Shown one piece after another: positions 8,268 through 15,794 of a stretch of DNA of 64,000 bases (position 1 is the first letter of the stretch; every line of letters starts with the position of its first letter). Source of the DNA: Niallia endozanthoxylica. GTDB lineage: Bacteria; Bacillota; Bacilli; Bacillales; Cytobacillaceae. The notes under the pieces were generated by a model. The model had not been told where the DNA came from. It made no database searches and was given only the letters and a program-made list of their open reading frames with translations. Made by a program: the position numbers and the translations under genes. The stretch lies in contig NZ_VYKL01000005.1 of the NCBI RefSeq assembly GCF_008710145.1, positions 82,157 through 146,156 of the forward strand. The letters are read 5' to 3'.

Positions 8268-9017
8268 TTAATCTTGATTCGTTATAATCATTGGACCATT
8301 TTTTGTAATAGCAATGGTATGCTCATATTGTGCAGAATTCTTTCCATCTTCTGTCCTTGATGTCCACCCATTATTATCCATCTTCATTCTATAAGTTCCA
8401 ATATTGACCATTGGTTCGATTGTGAACACCATCCCCTCTTTAATACGAGGACCTTTTCCTGGAAGACCGTAGTGTGGAACGTCTGGTTTTTCATGAATAA
8501 CATTGCCAATTCCATGACCAATGAAATCACGTACAACAGAAAAACCCTCACCCTCTACATAGGTTTGAATGGCATGTCCGATGTCACCGATTCGATTACC
8601 GACCTTTGCCTGCTCTATTCCAATATAAAGTGCTTTTTTTGTTACATCCAATAATTTTTGGTTCTCTTCAGATACTTGTCCAACTGCATAGGACCAAGCT
8701 GAATCCGCCAGCGCACCATTGAAATTCACAACCATATCAATTGTCACAATATCACCTGTTTTTAGTGGCTCTTTTCTAGGAAATCCATGACAAATTTCAT
8801 CGTTAATGCTGGCACATGTAGCATATTGATAACCTCTATATCCTTTTTGTTCAGGCGCAGCTCCTTGTCTTTTTAAATATTTATCTACAAATTCTTCAAT
8901 TTCCCATGTAGTCACTCCTGGTTTAATCATTTTTGCCAACTGCTTATGTACAGAAGCTAGGATTTCACCAGCCTTCTTCATTTTTTCAATTTCTCTCTCT
9001 GATTTTAAAATAATCAT
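8268..9017 (-). CDS. mapB: Methionine aminopeptidase, type I
   Basis: Cytosolic metalloprotease of 249 residues, the same length as B. subtilis MapB (YflG), that removes the N-terminal Met from nascent proteins. Pita-bread fold ligands are visible: Asp in DIVTIDMVVNFNG, Asp in GALADSAW, His in FIGHGIG, Glu in FTIEPMVN and Glu in QYEHTIAI. There is no N-terminal zinc-finger extension. It is transcribed alone. It is likely a second Map beside the usual copy in the ribosomal cluster, as in B. subtilis. Confidence 0.93.
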   Translation of the reverse strand: MIILKSEREIEKMKKAGEILASVHKQLAKMIKPGVTTWEIEEFVDKYLKRQGAAPEQKGYRGYQYATCASINDEICHGFPRKEPLKTGDIVTIDMVVNFNGALADSAWSYAVGQVSEENQKLLDVTKKALYIGIEQAKVGNRIGDIGHAIQTYVEGEGFSVVRDFIGHGIGNVIHEKPDVPHYGLPGKGPRIKEGMVFTIEPMVNIGTYRMKMDNNGWTSRTEDGKNSAQYEHTIAITKNGPMIITNQD

Positions 9018-9416
9018 TTATATATCCTCTCTTCCATTCGGTAAACTACTCATTATTCTACATTCATTGTAGTGATTTTCAAGGCATCTTGCAAAAACCA
9101 AACGTTTCATATAAATTAGTTTAAATAGAAGAAATACTATCTTTTCATGTATTTTTATTACATTATTCTATCCAAATAAAAAAAACTTCTAAATTTAGAC
9201 TACTATTTCGCCTTAAAATATGGCAAAATGTGAGTAAATAGTAATTTAGATTATATAGTTCGTTCTTTATATAGAACAAATTGTCTGTTTCTGTTATTAT
9301 ATTAATATAGACAATGGAGAATGCAAGCGTTTGCTTAACCTCACCTTTTGTAAGAGGTTTACAAAAACATTCTACAGTGATATTAACTAGACAATACAAT
9401 AAAGTGAGTGAATTAA
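9018..9416. other. mapB-sinR divergent intergenic region
   Basis: 399 AT-rich bases holding the promoters of both genes. No sinI was found here, although sinI normally sits directly upstream of sinR. The notable site is the inverted repeat at 9262-9277. Confidence 0.65.
9262..9277. promoter_or_regulatory. Candidate SinR operator
   Basis: GTTCTTTATATAGAAC is an inverted repeat of GTTCT, and its left arm matches the SinR half-site consensus GTTCTYT. It lies 140 bp upstream of sinR, which suggests autoregulation or control of the sinR promoter. Binding is inferred from the match only. Confidence 0.5.
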
Positions 9417-9740
9417 ATGATTGGTGATCGCGTAAAAAAAATTCGGCAGGAAAAGAAAATATCATTATCGGAACTCGCTCTCAAAGCAGGAGTAGCAAAG
9501 TCCTACTTAAGTTCTCTTGAACGAAATTTACAAACAAATCCTTCTATACAATTTTTAGAAAAGATTTCCACAGTACTTGGGGTGCCTGTAGACAGTCTAA
9601 TCCTTGAACAGCCTAAAAAGGACGAATTGGATTCAGAATGGATGAAGCTTGTTCAAGAGGCAATGGAATCAGGTGTATCAAAAGAGCAGTTCCGTGATTT
9701 CCTCGAATACAACAAATGGAAAGAAAGTCAGAAGAAATAA
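9417..9740 (+). CDS. sinR: HTH-type biofilm master regulator SinR
   Basis: A 107-residue XRE-family repressor. The helix-turn-helix occupies about residues 6-60 (SLSELALKAGVAKSYLSSLERN). The SinI-interacting multimerisation domain is at about 70-103 (LDSEWMKLVQEAMESGVSKEQFRDFLEYNKW). It is nearly collinear with B. subtilis SinR (111 residues) at high identity by eye, including ERNLQTNPSIQFLEK. SinR represses matrix and slrR genes by binding GTTCTYT sites, and SinI antagonises it. Here sinI is not upstream; a sinI-like gene lies downstream on the other strand. Confidence 0.92.
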   Translation: MIGDRVKKIRQEKKISLSELALKAGVAKSYLSSLERNLQTNPSIQFLEKISTVLGVPVDSLILEQPKKDELDSEWMKLVQEAMESGVSKEQFRDFLEYNKWKESQKK

Positions 9741-9793
9741 GCTTGGATAGCTTTAATCTTTCTGGTCAGCATGAATAGACTTTAAATAACCAT

Positions 9794-9844
9794 AAACTCC
9801 TTGATGTTCTTATTTCCTGAAGCAATAAGAACATCAAGGAGTTT
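9794..9844. terminator. 21-bp perfect hairpin after sinR
   Basis: AAACTCCTTGATGTTCTTATT pairs fully with its downstream complement around a nine-base loop. It is the likely end of the sinR transcript, although only a short T-rich stretch follows. Confidence 0.65.
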
Positions 9845-9857
9845 ATTCCCCTGCTGG

Positions 9858-9974
9858 TACAGTGAAACTTCTATCAGTTGGGGTTTTCTTCATTCCCCAC
9901 TGATGGTTTAGTTAAAGCCCACAGTCTGTGATTCCACAAATGGACCTTATACAGGCAGTAGGAGTGGGATAAAA
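9858..9974 (+). repeat. Dispersed element with conserved ends, copy 2 (internally deleted)
   Basis: It shares with the 8053 copy the left block (AGTGAAACTTCTATCAGT...), the following hairpin (GGGGTTTTCTTCATTCCCC), the middle GGACCTT...CAGGCAGT and the right end GAGTGGGATAAAA. The large second hairpin is missing. It lies between sinR and the inverted sinI-like gene. Confidence 0.7.
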
Positions 9975-9979
9975 TATAT

Positions 9980-10008
9980 AAAAAAAAGCGTTTCTCAGTG
10001 GAGAAACA
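9980..10008 (-). terminator. Intrinsic terminator of the sinI-like gene
   Basis: On the minus strand, GTTTCTC-cact-GAGAAAC is followed by GC and seven T residues. It lies about 50 bases after the stop of the 42-codon gene, which supports that gene being transcribed on this strand. Confidence 0.8.
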
Positions 10009-10055
10009 CTAAACCATTAATATAAACGGCGGATTTCCTATTATAAAACTATAGA

Positions 10056-10184
10056 CTATCTATGTATTTGATTATGTAAGAAATCCCTAATTTCTTCAAT
10101 ATCAATACCTAGACTTTTTGCTTCTGTCATCAGTTGGATCCACTCGATGTCGTATTTTGTGTTCTGTTCCTTCCCCTCGCTCAC
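10056..10184 (-). CDS. sinI: SinI-like anti-repressor, 42 residues
   Basis: Short gene starting with GTG at 10184, eight bases after TTGGGAGG. The product reads MSEGKEQNTK then YDIEWIQLMTEAKSLGIDIEEIRDFLHNQIHR. This matches the SinI domain pattern of SinI, [LD]xEWvxLmxEAkxxgIsxEEIRxFL, and the C-terminal domain of the SinR proteins on either side. SinI binds SinR monomers and removes them from DNA. It has its own terminator at 9980-10008. The unusual point is orientation: it is convergent with sinR and divergent from the second sinR-like gene. It is shorter than B. subtilis SinI (57), lacking part of both ends. Confidence 0.78.
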   Translation of the reverse strand: MSEGKEQNTKYDIEWIQLMTEAKSLGIDIEEIRDFLHNQIHR

Positions 10185-10627
10185 ATTAATAGCCTCCCAA
10201 ACAGCTTTGATTGCATGGTAACCATCTTAGATATAATCCACCTATTACACTCTGCATTTTCCGAGCAAAATTTTCTGGTTTGTGTTTTTTATTTTAACTT
10301 ATCACATCAATAAAAACTGTCACTATTTGTCATGTACTTTTAATTTTATTGCCAATTTTTTAAAAAATCAATATAATCGAACCAAACTGAATCTTTACTC
10401 CTAACTATGAAGTTGTTATGATGTGTAATCTGCTGTTTTCCCACTCATAATATCATACTACTTTTATAATAGGTCTCTATTCTGTCATTTTTATTCTTTA
10501 TACTAAATGCTCTTTTATCACCTAGTCACAATGTATGATTTTTATGGATTGTACTTTTTATTGAACCAATCGTTCTTTATAATGTATAAATAGACATTCT
10601 TTCATTTATTGATTAGGAGAAATATTC
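10185..10627. other. Divergent region between the sinI-like gene and the second sinR-like gene
   Basis: 443 very AT-rich bases, with no gene found. It must contain both divergent promoters. A GTTCTTT half-site lies at 10572-10578, and GAAC/GTTC arms are spaced by five bases at 10563-10575. Confidence 0.6.
10572..10578 (+). promoter_or_regulatory. Candidate SinR half-site upstream of the second sinR-like gene
   Basis: GTTCTTT matches the GTTCTYT consensus, 50 bp before the start codon, in the same CGTTCTTTATA context as the 9262 site. A 7-base match alone is weak; the shared context raises it slightly. Confidence 0.35.
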
Positions 10628-10957
10628 ATGATGCGGAATAGAATTAAACAGTTACGAAAATTAAGAGGATATTCTATAAATGAACTTTCATTGAAAGCTG
10701 GTATTTCTAAATCATACTTAAGCTATATTGAAAGAGGAATTCAACAGAACCCATCCCTGTTTATTCTTTCAAAGCTTGCTAACTCTTTAGGTACAACGGT
10801 AGAAGATTTACTTGAGGAAAATCAACATTCAAAAAAAGAAGTGAACCACTTAGACGAGGAATGGATTGAACTATTTACTGAAGCCATAAATCAGGGAATA
10901 ACGAAGAAGGATTTCTCTCTTTACTTAGAATTTATTAAATTCAAAAACCAGCATTAA
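10628..10957 (+). CDS. Second SinR-like XRE regulator (SlrR-like role possible)
   Basis: A 109-residue paralogue of the upstream SinR. HTH: YSINELSLKAGISKSYLSYIERG. Dimer or SinI-binding domain: LDEEWIELFTEAINQGITKKDFSLYLEFIKF. The HTH wording (GYSIN-L...SKSYLS-IERG) is closer to B. subtilis SlrR than to SinR, but SlrR is longer (152 residues), so orthology is not claimed. TTAGGAG precedes two adjacent ATGs (10628 and 10631); either may be used. Likely a DNA-binding partner or rival of SinR in the motility-biofilm switch. Confidence 0.8.
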   Translation: MMRNRIKQLRKLRGYSINELSLKAGISKSYLSYIERGIQQNPSLFILSKLANSLGTTVEDLLEENQHSKKEVNHLDEEWIELFTEAINQGITKKDFSLYLEFIKFKNQH

Positions 10958-10973
10958 ACATAAAATGACCTAA

Positions 10974-11008
10974 GATGAAAGAGAGGATTCAGCACCCTCT
11001 CTTTCATC
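10974..11008. terminator. Hairpin between the sinR-like gene and motB
   Basis: GATGAAAGAGAGG pairs with CCTCTCTTTCATC. It overlaps the motB stop codon and can serve both convergent genes. Confidence 0.7.
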
Positions 11009-11798
11009 ATTGAATAGTTTCATCGCTTCTTGGCAGGATTAATATTTCAACACGCCTATTTTGAGCTCTGCCTTCTGCTGTATCATTTGCTGCAATAGGC
11101 TGGAACTCTCCATATCCTTTTGCACTAAATAGCTGCGGATTAAGGTTTGGATTTTCCAGCATTAGCTTCATAAAATTAACAGCTCGCATAACGCTTAGTT
11201 CCCAGTTTGAATCAAAGCGAGCATTTTTGATTGGTACATTGTCTGTATGGCCGCTTACAATTACACTTCTTGGCACGTCCATCTCCAATAATTTCGAAAT
11301 TTCATTGGCGATACTAATATTTTCTGCTCGGACTTCTGCAACTCCTGAGTCAAAGAGAACATTATCTCTAATTCTAACAGATAACCCAGCTACGGTTAAT
11401 GAAGTGTCTAACTGCTCTCCCAGCCCATTTTCTTCTATATAGGAATTAACTTTATCTTGAATGGCCTCCAGTCGCTCATGTTCAGCTCGTTGTTCATCTG
11501 TTTCCTCCACGTCCTCTGGAACTTGCTCCTGAGATTGATTTTTATCATCTACTTCGGTTAAGCCCCGATCCTTAGTAGGAATTGGACCAGGATAGTCGAA
11601 AACTCCTGTACCTCCGGTTAACAATTCACTGCTAAAAGCTTGAGAAAAAACGATGAGCTTTTGCTCACTAACTGTACTGCTTGCAAATAGAACAATAAAT
11701 AAAGCGACTAGCAAGGTTTGTAAATCAGAGTATGGAAGAAGCCACGATTCATCAATATGTTCCTCGCCTTTTTTTTTCTTTTTTTTACGTCTGCTCAT
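11007..11798 (-). CDS. motB: Flagellar motor stator protein MotB
   Basis: A 263-residue stator subunit. It has a Lys-rich cytosolic N-terminus, one transmembrane helix (about 21-42, SDLQTLLVALFIVLFASS) carrying the essential ion-binding Asp25, a long acidic linker, and a C-terminal OmpA-like peptidoglycan-binding domain (VSGHTDNVPI...NWELSVMRAVNFM...GYGEFQPIA). With MotA it forms the channel that drives flagellar rotation. Its start overlaps the motA end by 14 bp, so the pair is coupled. Confidence 0.92.
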   Translation of the reverse strand: MSRRKKKKKKGEEHIDESWLLPYSDLQTLLVALFIVLFASSTVSEQKLIVFSQAFSSELLTGGTGVFDYPGPIPTKDRGLTEVDDKNQSQEQVPEDVEETDEQRAEHERLEAIQDKVNSYIEENGLGEQLDTSLTVAGLSVRIRDNVLFDSGVAEVRAENISIANEISKLLEMDVPRSVIVSGHTDNVPIKNARFDSNWELSVMRAVNFMKLMLENPNLNPQLFSAKGYGEFQPIAANDTAEGRAQNRRVEILILPRSDETIQ

Positions 11799-12582
11799 TA
11801 TTATTCACACTGCCTTCAAGAAATTTTCTTCTTTCACCTGCAGGAAGATAGGAAGCCAGCTTTTGTTCTATGACTCTTGGCGCCTCTCCTTCCAAAATAG
11901 ATAAAATCCCCTCAATCATCATATATTTTTGCTGTGACTCAATTTTTGACTTTCTTTTTAATTTATTGGAAAATGGGTGCCATAACACATATCCGGTGAA
12001 AATCCCAATCATGGTTGCAATAAAGGCTGCAGCAATGGCATGACCTAATGCATCCGTATCTTTCATATTTCCTAGCGCGGCAATCAAGCCTATTACAGCT
12101 CCTAATACGCCAAGAGTAGGGGCATATGTCCCTGCCTGAGAAAATATTAAAGCTCCGGATTCATGCCTTTCCTCCATTGCTTCTATTTCCTCCGTCAGCA
12201 CATCACGGATATAATCAGCTGATTGACCGTCAACTGCAAGTGATAATCCATTTTTTAAGAAGGGGTCGTCCACCTCATTTATCTTTGTCTCAAGAGCGAG
12301 CAGCCCTTCCTTTCTAGCCAGTTGGGCTAAATCAGAAAACGACTGAATTAAATCGGTGTAACTAGCTGTCTTTTTCTCAGTAAAAAGAATTCCAAACAAC
12401 TTGGGAATTCTTTTTATTTCTGCCATCGGAAAGGCGATGACAACTGATGCAATGGTTCCCAAAATGATAATCAGGAACGCGGCCGGATTAGCCAACGCAG
12501 ATATAGCTACTCCCTTTAATACCATCCCAACCCCGATTGCAATGATTCCTAATATAATTCCAACTATTGTAGCTAAATCCAT
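11785..12582 (-). CDS. motA: Flagellar motor stator protein MotA
   Basis: A 265-residue membrane protein with four transmembrane segments and the large cytosolic loop carrying charged residues that contact FliG (AQLARKEGLLALE). The conserved Pro-containing helix (GTYAPTLGVLGAVIGLIAAL) lines the ion path. The sequence resembles B. subtilis MotA (H+ type) rather than MotP. A start ATG at 12582 opens a motA-motB operon. The SinR locus next door is the natural partner of a motility switch, but no direct regulatory link is visible. Confidence 0.92.
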   Translation of the reverse strand: MDLATIVGIILGIIAIGVGMVLKGVAISALANPAAFLIIILGTIASVVIAFPMAEIKRIPKLFGILFTEKKTASYTDLIQSFSDLAQLARKEGLLALETKINEVDDPFLKNGLSLAVDGQSADYIRDVLTEEIEAMEERHESGALIFSQAGTYAPTLGVLGAVIGLIAALGNMKDTDALGHAIAAAFIATMIGIFTGYVLWHPFSNKLKRKSKIESQQKYMMIEGILSILEGEAPRVIEQKLASYLPAGERRKFLEGSVNNNEQT

Positions 12583-12987
12583 CTATCTCACCTATCTCAT
12601 ACTATTATCGTTACTATTTATTTCGACAAAACTTGAAACTTCTTTAGATACTTTTTAAAATTGATAGAAAAAATGTAAAGCTATTTTAGATTTTGCAGAA
12701 TTAATCATGATTTTAATTGAAGAGTATAAAAAAAATGATGCTCTTGGGGCAAGAGCATCACCTTAGGGTTGTTTTCTATTCAACTAATAATTAGGGGGAG
12801 GGGTTCAAACATTTATCATGTGAATATTTGAACATTTTTATTATATAATGTTGGAGTTAAAAAATCTATGGACTTTTTGTGAAAAATTTCACGATTTAAA
12901 CTTTTATCATCCTCCCTTCATTTTCAATAGAATAAATATTGTTTTACCAACAAAAACTATCGAAGAATCAGAAAGGAGTGTGCAATA
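12583..12987. other. Intergenic region upstream of motA
   Basis: 405 AT-rich bases without a supported gene. It contains a strong minus-strand terminator (12728-12758) that belongs to no visible gene, and a loose hairpin with GTTCAAA/TTTGAAC arms around 12805-12835. The motA promoter must lie between 12583 and about 12730. Confidence 0.6.
12728..12758 (-). terminator. Orphan intrinsic terminator upstream of motA
   Basis: On the minus strand, GATGCTCTTG-ccc-CAAGAGCATC is followed by eight T residues. No minus-strand gene ends upstream of it, because topB has its own terminator at 13184. It may end a short RNA or act as a leader attenuator of motAB. Confidence 0.6.
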
Positions 12988-13149
12988 ATGGGACGCGGCA
13001 AAAGTTTTGATCACAAAAAGAAAAATCATCCTGGAAAATTTCCAGAACACCTAGTTGAAAGACATACAACAGAAGCTCAAGAAGACGAAGAGCTTATTGT
13101 TACTCAAGAAGCCTTTAAAAACCGGTTAGATCCTGAAGAAACTCAATAA
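12988..13149 (+). CDS. Small hydrophilic protein, 53 residues
   Basis: ATG at 12988 with GAAAGGAGTG upstream. The product starts MGRGKSFDHKKKNHPGKF and ends in an acidic segment (NRLDPEETQ). It is strongly charged with no membrane segment, basic at the N-terminus and acidic toward the C-terminus. The MGRG start recalls small sporulation or YfhD-type proteins of Bacilli, but I cannot assign a family. A strong shared terminator follows at 13184. Confidence 0.65.
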   Translation: MGRGKSFDHKKKNHPGKFPEHLVERHTTEAQEDEELIVTQEAFKNRLDPEETQ

Positions 13150-13183
13150 CGCAAAATAAACCTGAAATTATATATCTAAAAAG

Positions 13184-13222
13184 GACGAGTCCTTCTCTGC
13201 TGACCAGCAGTGCAGGACTCGT
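13184..13222. terminator. Bidirectional terminator before topB end
   Basis: GACGAGTCCT and AGGACTCGTC are flanked by AAAAAG on the left and CTTTTTT on the right, between the convergent 53-residue gene and topB. Confidence 0.85.
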
Positions 13223-13234
13223 CTTTTTTATTTG

Positions 13235-15424
13235 TTAATCAAACTTTAATCCCTTTAATGCCTCTGCTAAAGCATTATTTAAAGGTTCTTCATTTTTCTG
13301 CTGGTTTTTTAAATACTTTTGTACCGTACGTTTATCTACTTTTCCACGAGAGTCCTTTTCACGGCGCGCCTGGAAAGCAGATAGTTTTTCACGATGCCCG
13401 CATTTACATGCAAAGATTTGCCCTTCCCCTTCACCGCGAAGTTCTAATTTTTTGTGGCATTGTGGACATCTTGCATTTGTGACACGTGAGACGTTTTTAC
13501 GGTGCCCGCATTCACGGTCTTGACATACGAGCATTTTCCCTTTTTTACCGTTCACTTCAAGCATTGGTTTTCCACAATCTGGGCAATTTTTAGTTGAAAT
13601 GTTATCATGTTTGTATTTTTTATTGCTGGATTTTATTTCAGCAACGATTTCTTTTGTATAGTTTTTCATTTGACCAATAAATACTTCTTTTTTTAACTTT
13701 CCATAAGCAATCTGTTCAAGCTTCTGTTCCCACTGGGCAGTGAGTGCAGGAGATTTCAGTTCTTCAGGTACTAGATCTAATAATTGGCGCCCTTTAGAAG
13801 TTATATGAATATCTTTGCCGCGCTTTTCGATTAAGAACGAATTGAATAGCTTTTCAATAATATCTGCACGGGTAGCAACCGTACCTAATCCGCCGGTTGA
13901 TTTTAACGTATCAGCTAATTGTTTATCCCCTGCTTCCATATACTTCACAGGGTTTTCCATTGCAGAAAGTAATGTCGCCTCATTAAAATGTGCCGGCGGC
14001 TTTGTTTGACCCGTTGTTTGTGCGATTAGTTGAATGGTTAATAGATCTCCCTTTTCAATATGGGGTAAAATCTGTTCTTTCAAATCGTCTACCGAATCTT
14101 CATCCTCAAAGCGATTATCATAAACCTCTTTCCATCCGGCTGATAGAATCGTTTTGCCTCTTGCAACAAAGTTCTCATCTCCAATTTTTGCACGAAGCGT
14201 TAATTGCTCATATTCAAAAGGCGGAAATAACACAGCCAAAAATCTTTTTACAACCAAGTCATAAATTTTACGCTCTTTATCAGTAAAGGCTGAAAAGTTT
14301 ACATAACCTTCTGTCGGGATAATGGCATGGTGATCTGACACTTTGCTGTCATCAACGAAGGCTTTTGAAGTTTTTATCGGCTTTTTTAAGATTTTATTAG
14401 CTAACGGACGATATTCTCCTGCTCCGCACGCTTTCAAACGCTCTGGAAGCGTTCCAACAATGTCAGAAGAGAGATAACGGGAATCCGTACGTGGATAGGT
14501 TAACACTTTATGCTGCTCGTACAGCTTTTGCATAATGTTTAACGTTTCCTTTGCTGAATAACCAAAAATTTTATTCGCATCCCGCTGCAGCTCTGTTAAG
14601 TCATAAAGACCTGGAGAAAAAGACTTCTTAGCCTTTTTCTCAATTTCCGTAACAACAGCATTTTGTTTGCCCAGTTTTTTAACCTTGTTCTCGATTTTCT
14701 CCTTATCAAAGCTGCGGCTGTTACCCTTTGCATCCTGCCAGGTCAGCTTTAATTTGTCCGTTGTTTGAGCTTCAATGCCATAATAATTCTGAGCCTTAAA
14801 ATGTTTGATTTCTTCCTCGCGTGCGGCAATAATAGCAAGAGTCGGTGTTTGGACACGACCGCAGTTTAACTGGGCATTAAAGCGGGTCGTTAATGCACGT
14901 GTTGCATTAAGACCAATATACCAGTCAGCTTCTGAACGAGCGACAGCTGAGGCATATAAATTATCATAGGCTTTACCAGGCTTCAAGCTTCTAAATCCGT
15001 CTTTAATCGCTTTATCGGTTACAGAGGAAATCCAAAGCCGTTTAATCGGTTTCGTAACCTTTGCTTTATCAATAATCCAGCGTGCGACTAATTCTCCCTC
15101 TCTGCCTGCGTCCGTAGCCACAATAATTTCATTGACATCCTTTCTAATCAGCTGGCTTTTCACGGATTGAAACTGTTTTCCTGTCTGCTTAATAACTGTC
15201 AACTTCAAATGCTCCGGCAGCATAGGAAGATCTTCTAATTTCCATGTTTTATATTTCACATCATAGCTTTCCGGGTCAGCAAGTGTAACGAGGTGTCCCA
15301 GCGCCCACGTAACGATATATTTATCACCTTCAAGATAACCATTGCCTTTTTTATTACAATTTAGTACTCGTGCAATATCACGTGCAACAGAAGGTTTTTC
15401 AGCAATTACCACACTTTTTGCCAT
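13235..15424 (-). CDS. topB: DNA topoisomerase III
   Basis: A 729-residue type IA topoisomerase that relaxes and decatenates DNA through a 5'-phosphotyrosine link. The TOPRIM domain has VIAEKPSVARDIA with Glu9 and DAGREGEL at 105-112. The catalytic Tyr310 lies in LTYPRTDSRYLSSD. The C-terminus carries two zinc-ribbon-like Cys clusters (CPDCGK...CQDREC and CPQCHKK...CKCG), then a Lys-rich tail. The length matches B. subtilis TopB (727). Transcribed alone. Confidence 0.95.
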   Translation of the reverse strand: MAKSVVIAEKPSVARDIARVLNCNKKGNGYLEGDKYIVTWALGHLVTLADPESYDVKYKTWKLEDLPMLPEHLKLTVIKQTGKQFQSVKSQLIRKDVNEIIVATDAGREGELVARWIIDKAKVTKPIKRLWISSVTDKAIKDGFRSLKPGKAYDNLYASAVARSEADWYIGLNATRALTTRFNAQLNCGRVQTPTLAIIAAREEEIKHFKAQNYYGIEAQTTDKLKLTWQDAKGNSRSFDKEKIENKVKKLGKQNAVVTEIEKKAKKSFSPGLYDLTELQRDANKIFGYSAKETLNIMQKLYEQHKVLTYPRTDSRYLSSDIVGTLPERLKACGAGEYRPLANKILKKPIKTSKAFVDDSKVSDHHAIIPTEGYVNFSAFTDKERKIYDLVVKRFLAVLFPPFEYEQLTLRAKIGDENFVARGKTILSAGWKEVYDNRFEDEDSVDDLKEQILPHIEKGDLLTIQLIAQTTGQTKPPAHFNEATLLSAMENPVKYMEAGDKQLADTLKSTGGLGTVATRADIIEKLFNSFLIEKRGKDIHITSKGRQLLDLVPEELKSPALTAQWEQKLEQIAYGKLKKEVFIGQMKNYTKEIVAEIKSSNKKYKHDNISTKNCPDCGKPMLEVNGKKGKMLVCQDRECGHRKNVSRVTNARCPQCHKKLELRGEGEGQIFACKCGHREKLSAFQARREKDSRGKVDKRTVQKYLKNQQKNEEPLNNALAEALKGLKFD

Positions 15425-15794
15425 TGTTAAAACATCCTTTCAAATTTCCAGTAAAATCAAATTCGCCCCTCGAATTTGTGTCCGGATTTTTATCGAGCTC
15501 GCTCGATAAAAATCCGAGACATCCGCCGGAGGCTTAATTTTATTCAGCAGGGGTTTGAACCTCCAATGAATCGGAGAGCTTTTTGTATCCATCCATTAAC
15601 TTTAAAAGTGGAAGATAAATGCTGAATGAAATTAAAGTATAACATATGACCGCAATGGATTCAGTTACTCCAAAGATTCCTAGGAATAGTAGGTAAGTAT
15701 TATTCAAACACTTTTAATAAGTCGTTTTATCACATGGATAACTGATAAATATTAACACAATTTATTACCTAATTCATCAACTTGGAGGCTAACG
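15425..15794. other. topB-MFS divergent region with nested palindromes
   Basis: 370 bases without a gene. Two adjacent perfect palindromes stand out: CAAATTCG-cccct-CGAATTTG near 15457-15477 and the hairpin at 15482-15515. An AT-rich half follows that must contain the MFS promoter. Confidence 0.6.
15482..15515. repeat. 15-bp perfect hairpin upstream of topB
   Basis: CGGATTTTTATCGAG pairs with CTCGATAAAAATCCG around CTCG, next to the smaller CAAATTCG palindrome. No gene ends here, so it is more likely a mobile or structural repeat than a terminator. No second copy was seen in the window. Confidence 0.6.

Noticed and set aside
9163..9465. 100-codon minus-strand frame across the sinR promoter
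   Set aside because: Overlaps sinR, has low-complexity AT-driven content and no ribosome site.
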